Source of the DNA: CAYRIY01 sp964424335
Lineage (GTDB): Bacteria > Bacillota > Limnochordia > DTU080 > RSA5
Reading direction: 5' to 3'
Assembly (NCBI GenBank): GCA_964424335.1
Contig: CAYRIY010000003.1
Span: forward strand, 1-64,000
DNA length: 64,000 bases
Every line of letters begins with the position of its first letter. Within the stretch, counting starts at the first letter, position 1. Shown one piece after another: positions 60,757-64,000 of the stretch. A program made the translations under genes and the position numbers. Below the pieces are notes generated by a model that did no database searches, had not been told where the DNA came from, and was given only the letters and a program-made list of their open reading frames with translations.

Positions 60757-61613
60757 TGACGGAAAGGTGGTCTCTCGTGGTCGTCGACATTCGCTACCAT
60801 CTGGCCTCGATCGTCGCCGTCTTTCTCGCACTTGGACTCGGGATCCTGGTCGGGGCAGCCCTCTCAGGCGGCGAAGGGCTCGAACAACAGGAGCGCTGGC
60901 TTGCAGCACTTGAGAGCGAGCTCCAATCGTTGCGAGAGACCGGGGAGCGAAACGCGTCCCTGCTTCGCCAGACCGGCGCTGAACGCGACCGCTACAAGGC
61001 GTTTGCCGCCGAGCTAAGCGAGGTTGTCATGCGCGGCGTCCTCGACGGAGAGCGCGCCGCGCTCGTCGTATTGGGGGCCGATACGGCGTCTGCCGCACGC
61101 GTCGAAGACATCCTCCGCCAAGGCGGAGCCCAAGTCGTCCGAAAGGCCTCCGTCGCACTTTCTTGGACCGAGGCCGACCTCGTCCGATTGCTCGCGCCCC
61201 CCGAAGGGCGCGCCGCAGAAAACGCAGGTCTTGCGCTTGCCGCTGCCTTGATCGGCCAGCCGGCGTCCGGTTTTACGTCCGTCGAGTCTCCTGCGATCAC
61301 CTTTCAGGCGCTATCGAGCGAGCAGCCCACCATCGCCGCGCTCGTCCTTGGCGGGCATCCTGACCGCTTTCGAGAGATCGCCGCTTCATTGGCGGCAGCC
61401 CTCAAGACCCAAGGAATACGGACGGCAGCCGTTGTCTTGGACGAGGACGCGTGGAATCCGACGCTCGGCCAGTGGGACGTCCCCTACGTCGCCCACTTTG
61501 GCACGCCGATGGGCGACTTGAGCCTCGTCGTCTTGCTTGGCGGCGCGGGCGGGTCGGGCGGATTTGGCCTTGGAGACGGTCGGGCGCTTTGGCCTGCCCA
61601 GGATTTTCGATGA
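60753..61613 (+). CDS. steB: SteB/MctB-like membrane protein (DUF3186)
   Basis: The 286-residue protein has one N-terminal membrane segment (residues about 18-38, YHLASIVAVFLALGLGILVG), a coiled coil (about 45-90) and an external domain. This is the architecture of mycobacterial MctB (called a copper transporter) and corynebacterial SteB. With SteA upstream, the SteB role is the better guess; there is no copper-type Cys/His/Met cluster. Confidence 0.85.
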   Translation: MMTERWSLVVVDIRYHLASIVAVFLALGLGILVGAALSGGEGLEQQERWLAALESELQSLRETGERNASLLRQTGAERDRYKAFAAELSEVVMRGVLDGERAALVVLGADTASAARVEDILRQGGAQVVRKASVALSWTEADLVRLLAPPEGRAAENAGLALAAALIGQPASGFTSVESPAITFQALSSEQPTIAALVLGGHPDRFREIAASLAAALKTQGIRTAAVVLDEDAWNPTLGQWDVPYVAHFGTPMGDLSLVVLLGGAGGSGGFGLGDGRALWPAQDFR

Positions 61614-62290
61614 CGGCGACCGCGATCGTTCCGGCTTACAACGAAGAGGGAAGCGTGGGGCCGACGGTGCGCGCGCTATTGAACTCGGGCGCGGTCGAGC
61701 GGGTCGTTGTCATCGATGACGGGTCGGTGGACGGGACAAGCGTCGAAGCTAGGCGGGAAGGGGCGGAAGTGATCGCGCTCGGCCGAAACAGCGGGAAGGG
61801 TGTAGCGCTAAACGAGGGCCTTGGGGCGGTGGAGGCGGCGATCTATCTGCTGGCCGATGCAGACTTAAAAGAAAGCGCGGGCCGGCTCGCCGCGCTTGTC
61901 GATGCGGTCCGCCGCGATGGCGCAGATTTAGCGATCGCCCAGTTCGATACTACAGGCGGGTTTGGGGTCGCCAAAAAGATTGCTCGCTACGGGATTCGCC
62001 ACTTGACGCGCCGTGACATGAAGAGCCCACTTTCGGGCCAACGGGCCTTGTCCAAGCGAGCATTGGATGCGGTCATGCCGTTTCCGCACGGGTGGGGCGT
62101 GGAGGTGGCGATGACGGTGCGAGCGCTGTGGAATGGGCTCTCCGTCGTGGAGGTGCCTGTGGCGCTCGAACATAGAGTGACGGGCCGCGACGTCGCCGGA
62201 TTTATGCACCGGGGCAGGCAGTGCGCCGCGGTCGCCTTGACCCTCTGGCGGTTAAATTCCCGCAAGGAGCGGCGACGCGCACGTGGATGA
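61610..62290 (+). CDS. Family 2 glycosyltransferase
   Basis: This 226-residue GT-A protein starts TATAIVPAYNEEGSVGPTV and has VVVIDDGSVDGT and the metal-binding LLADADLKES. It has no membrane segments at the C-terminus, so it probably acts on the cytoplasmic face. The acceptor is unknown. The ATG overlaps the steB stop by 4 nt (ATGA), so a link to SteAB is likely. Confidence 0.88.
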   Translation: MTATAIVPAYNEEGSVGPTVRALLNSGAVERVVVIDDGSVDGTSVEARREGAEVIALGRNSGKGVALNEGLGAVEAAIYLLADADLKESAGRLAALVDAVRRDGADLAIAQFDTTGGFGVAKKIARYGIRHLTRRDMKSPLSGQRALSKRALDAVMPFPHGWGVEVAMTVRALWNGLSVVEVPVALEHRVTGRDVAGFMHRGRQCAAVALTLWRLNSRKERRRARG

Positions 62291-63122
62291 GTTTGGGGTC
62301 GTCGTCGTGCTTTTCTTGATATCAGGACTTTCTTATGTGATCGCACTGATCCTCGTCAAACCCGCCTGCGGTCTCCTTGCACGCGGAGGACTGCGAGCCA
62401 AAAACTTCAGGCACGTCTTTATACCGACCGGCGTCGGAATCGTATTGCCGCTGGCGTCGCTCGTTCCGATCGGGATTTTCGGGTCGCCTCCGCAGTCGTC
62501 CCTTTGGCTTTTTATCCTGTTTGGCGTCGCTATGTTGGGGCTTGTCGACGATGTTGCGGGAAAGGGGGAGCACGGCGGTTTCACGAGCCATCTGCGTGCG
62601 CTTAGGCGCGGCACGCTGACGACGGGCTCGGTGAAGGCGCTCTTTGGAGGTGGGGTAGCCCTCTATGCAGGCTGGATGCTCCACGGCAGTGCACTTCCGG
62701 CCGCGCTTGCCGGTGGCGTCATCGCTTTGTCGACCAACGCCGTCAACCTACTTGACCTACGGCCAGGGCGCGCCATCAAGGGGGCGATGCTCCTCTCGGT
62801 CGCCGGCTTGATCGCTCTAACCTTTGCGGGTTCGCCCGTGGCGGAGGCGTGGCAAAGCGCGCTGCTCGCCGCCGCTCCCCTCGGGGCGGGCGTCGCTTTG
62901 CTTTGGGGCGACCTCAGGGCTCGTTTCATGATCGGCGATACGGGCGCAAACACACTCGGGATCAGCGCTGGTATGATATTGGCATTGCTCCCTTACTTCC
63001 TCCAGGGCGTGGCGCTCCTTGTTCTCGTATTGATTCACGCAATATCGGAGCGACGGTCCCTCTCCTCGTTGATCGAAACGACGCCTATTCTCAAGTGGCT
63101 CGACGACTTGGGCAGGGGATAG
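62283..63122 (+). CDS. Family 4 glycosyl-1-phosphate transferase (MraY/WecA-like)
   Basis: The 279-residue protein has about nine membrane segments and the polyprenyl-phosphate transferase motifs: LGLVDDVAG (Mg-binding Asp pair), STNAVNLLDLRPGRA in place of the usual NxxNLxDG, and FMIGDTGANTLG. It would transfer a sugar-1-phosphate to a lipid carrier. It overlaps the GT2 gene by 8 nt. It is shorter than MraY (about 320), so it is not the peptidoglycan enzyme. Confidence 0.85.
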   Translation: MDEFGVVVVLFLISGLSYVIALILVKPACGLLARGGLRAKNFRHVFIPTGVGIVLPLASLVPIGIFGSPPQSSLWLFILFGVAMLGLVDDVAGKGEHGGFTSHLRALRRGTLTTGSVKALFGGGVALYAGWMLHGSALPAALAGGVIALSTNAVNLLDLRPGRAIKGAMLLSVAGLIALTFAGSPVAEAWQSALLAAAPLGAGVALLWGDLRARFMIGDTGANTLGISAGMILALLPYFLQGVALLVLVLIHAISERRSLSSLIETTPILKWLDDLGRG

Positions 63123-63185
63123 TCGTCCGGCAAACCCACACTTGGGCAGGGACCGGCCCTCATACCCAGAATCCCTTTCGGAAGT

Positions 63186-64000
63186 ATGCCGACCAACGAC
63201 CAAGTTAGCGAATACTTCGGACCGTCCGGTTCCCTATCCCAGATCTTGCCCGGCTTTGAGCACCGGCGCGAACAAGTCGAGTTGGCGCTCGGCATCGAGC
63301 GCGCCCTTCGCAGGGGCGAGGTCGGCTTTTTCGAGGCGGGCACGGGAACAGGAAAATCGTTCGCCTACCTCATTCCAGCGGCCCGTTATGCGATCGAGCG
63401 CGAGCGACCCGTGGTCGTCTCTACGTACACGATCTCCCTTCAAGAGCAGCTCATTCATAAAGACATTCCCGTCATCAAGCGGATCTTTCCAGAACTCAAG
63501 ACCGTCCTGGTCAAGGGTTGGTCGAACTATATCTGCAGGCTCCGTCTGGACGCGGCCCTACGGGCGCCTGGCGAGTTAATCGATCTATCGATCGGCGACT
63601 CGCTCCTTCGGATTGCGGCGTGGGCGGAGAAGACGACCGATGGAACCCGCTCGGACCTGCCGTTTCGCCCTTCTCCATCCCTGTGGGACGAAGTGTGCGC
63701 TGAAAGCGACAGTTGTCTCAAGACTGCGTGCCCTCATTACTCCGGCTGTCCGCTCTTTAGAGATCGCAGCGCAATGATCGGCGCGCATCTTTTGATCGTC
63801 AACCACCACCTGCTCTTTGCCGACCTCTCGGTCCGAAGAGAACTGGGGTGGGAGACGGAGCAGGCGGTGCTTCCAAGCTACGATGCCGTCATCGTGGACG
63901 AGGCCCATCACGTCGAAGACGTTGCGAGCGAGTACATGGGGTACGGGCTCTCGAGCGTCGGGGTGGCGCAGCTCTTTGGTCGCTTGCTGCGAAGCCGCCA
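63186..64000 (+). CDS. dinG: DinG/XPD-type ATP-dependent helicase, N-terminal part
   Basis: The frame is open from ATG 63186 to the window edge (271 codons seen). It has the Q-like GFEHRREQVELALG, Walker A EAGTGTGKSFAYL, VVSTYTISLQEQLI, a candidate Fe-S cluster set of Cys (NYICR, then CAESDSCLKTACPHYSGC), VNHHLLFADL and the DEAH box IVDEAHHVED. Family members unwind DNA with 5'-3' polarity using an Fe-S cluster. The C-terminal half is outside, so DinG versus YoaA or another XPD member is not settled. Confidence 0.88.
   Translation, partial: MPTNDQVSEYFGPSGSLSQILPGFEHRREQVELALGIERALRRGEVGFFEAGTGTGKSFAYLIPAARYAIERERPVVVSTYTISLQEQLIHKDIPVIKRIFPELKTVLVKGWSNYICRLRLDAALRAPGELIDLSIGDSLLRIAAWAEKTTDGTRSDLPFRPSPSLWDEVCAESDSCLKTACPHYSGCPLFRDRSAMIGAHLLIVNHHLLFADLSVRRELGWETEQAVLPSYDAVIVDEAHHVEDVASEYMGYGLSSVGVAQLFGRLLRSR

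Noticed and set aside
59623..60909. 428-codon minus-strand open frame across steA
   Set aside because: It is a shadow frame; steA has family motifs and overlaps steB in a normal operon arrangement.

Overview
The window is 64 kb of GC-rich (about 60%) chromosome from a spore-forming member of the Bacillota, most like the Alicyclobacillaceae/thermophilic Bacillales. The evidence is sigK, spo0A, spoIVB and a complete spoIIIA operon, Bacillus-type synteny (queA-tgt-yajC-secDF; hisS-aspS-6S RNA-rarA-cymR-iscS-mnmA; alaS-ireB-ruvX; aroQ-yqhT-efp-spoIIIA-accBC-asp23-nusB-xseAB-ispA-dxs-tlyA-nadK-argR-recN-spoIVB-spo0A), and what is very probably an OLE RNA between ispA and dxs. Almost every gene is on the + strand, and I found no tRNA, rRNA, CRISPR array, insertion sequence or prophage. 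Assignment below order level is inference.

Layout. 1-4.7 kb: end of queA, tgt, yajC, an HD-domain protein, then secD-secF behind their own promoter and an attenuator-like leader, closed by a strong terminator. 4.7-13.4 kb: phasin-like protein, DUF456 protein, UbiB-family kinase, LapA-like protein, recJ, rel and dtd. 13.4-18.4 kb: a membrane-anchored PPIase-TPR protein, hisS and aspS; aspS has an in-frame TAG at codon 80. 18.4-25 kb: 6S RNA, rarA, an Rrf2/CymR-like regulator, cysteine desulfurase, mnmA, a PRC-barrel protein and an AI-2E-type membrane protein. 25-32 kb: alaS, ireB, ruvX, DUF1292 protein, uninterrupted sigK, yqeG, yqeH and a small orphan ORF.

32-37.9 kb: aroC-aroK-aroB-aroQ (shikimate pathway), an M24 peptidase, efp and a zinc-ribbon protein. 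37.9-43.4 kb: spoIIIAA-AH (the mother-cell side of the forespore feeding channel) behind a sigma-E-like promoter. 43.4-50.5 kb: accB-accC (biotin carboxylase half of acetyl-CoA carboxylase), asp23/amaP/DUF2273 envelope-stress module, nusB, a 52-residue membrane protein, xseA-xseB and ispA. 50.5-51.3 kb: OLE-like RNA without the usual adjacent oapA. 51.4-59.6 kb: dxs, tlyA, nadK, argR, recN, spoIVB and spo0A, closed by a terminator. 59.6-64 kb: steA-steB with two overlapping glycosyltransferase genes, then the 5' part of a DinG/XPD-type helicase cut by the window edge.

The most interesting items are the OLE-like RNA without oapA, the amber codon inside aspS, the attenuator-like leader of secDF, a three-way-junction element before ruvX, and a 24-bp perfect hairpin between spoIIIAH and accB. 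All structures were folded by eye; none has been tested by computation or comparison.
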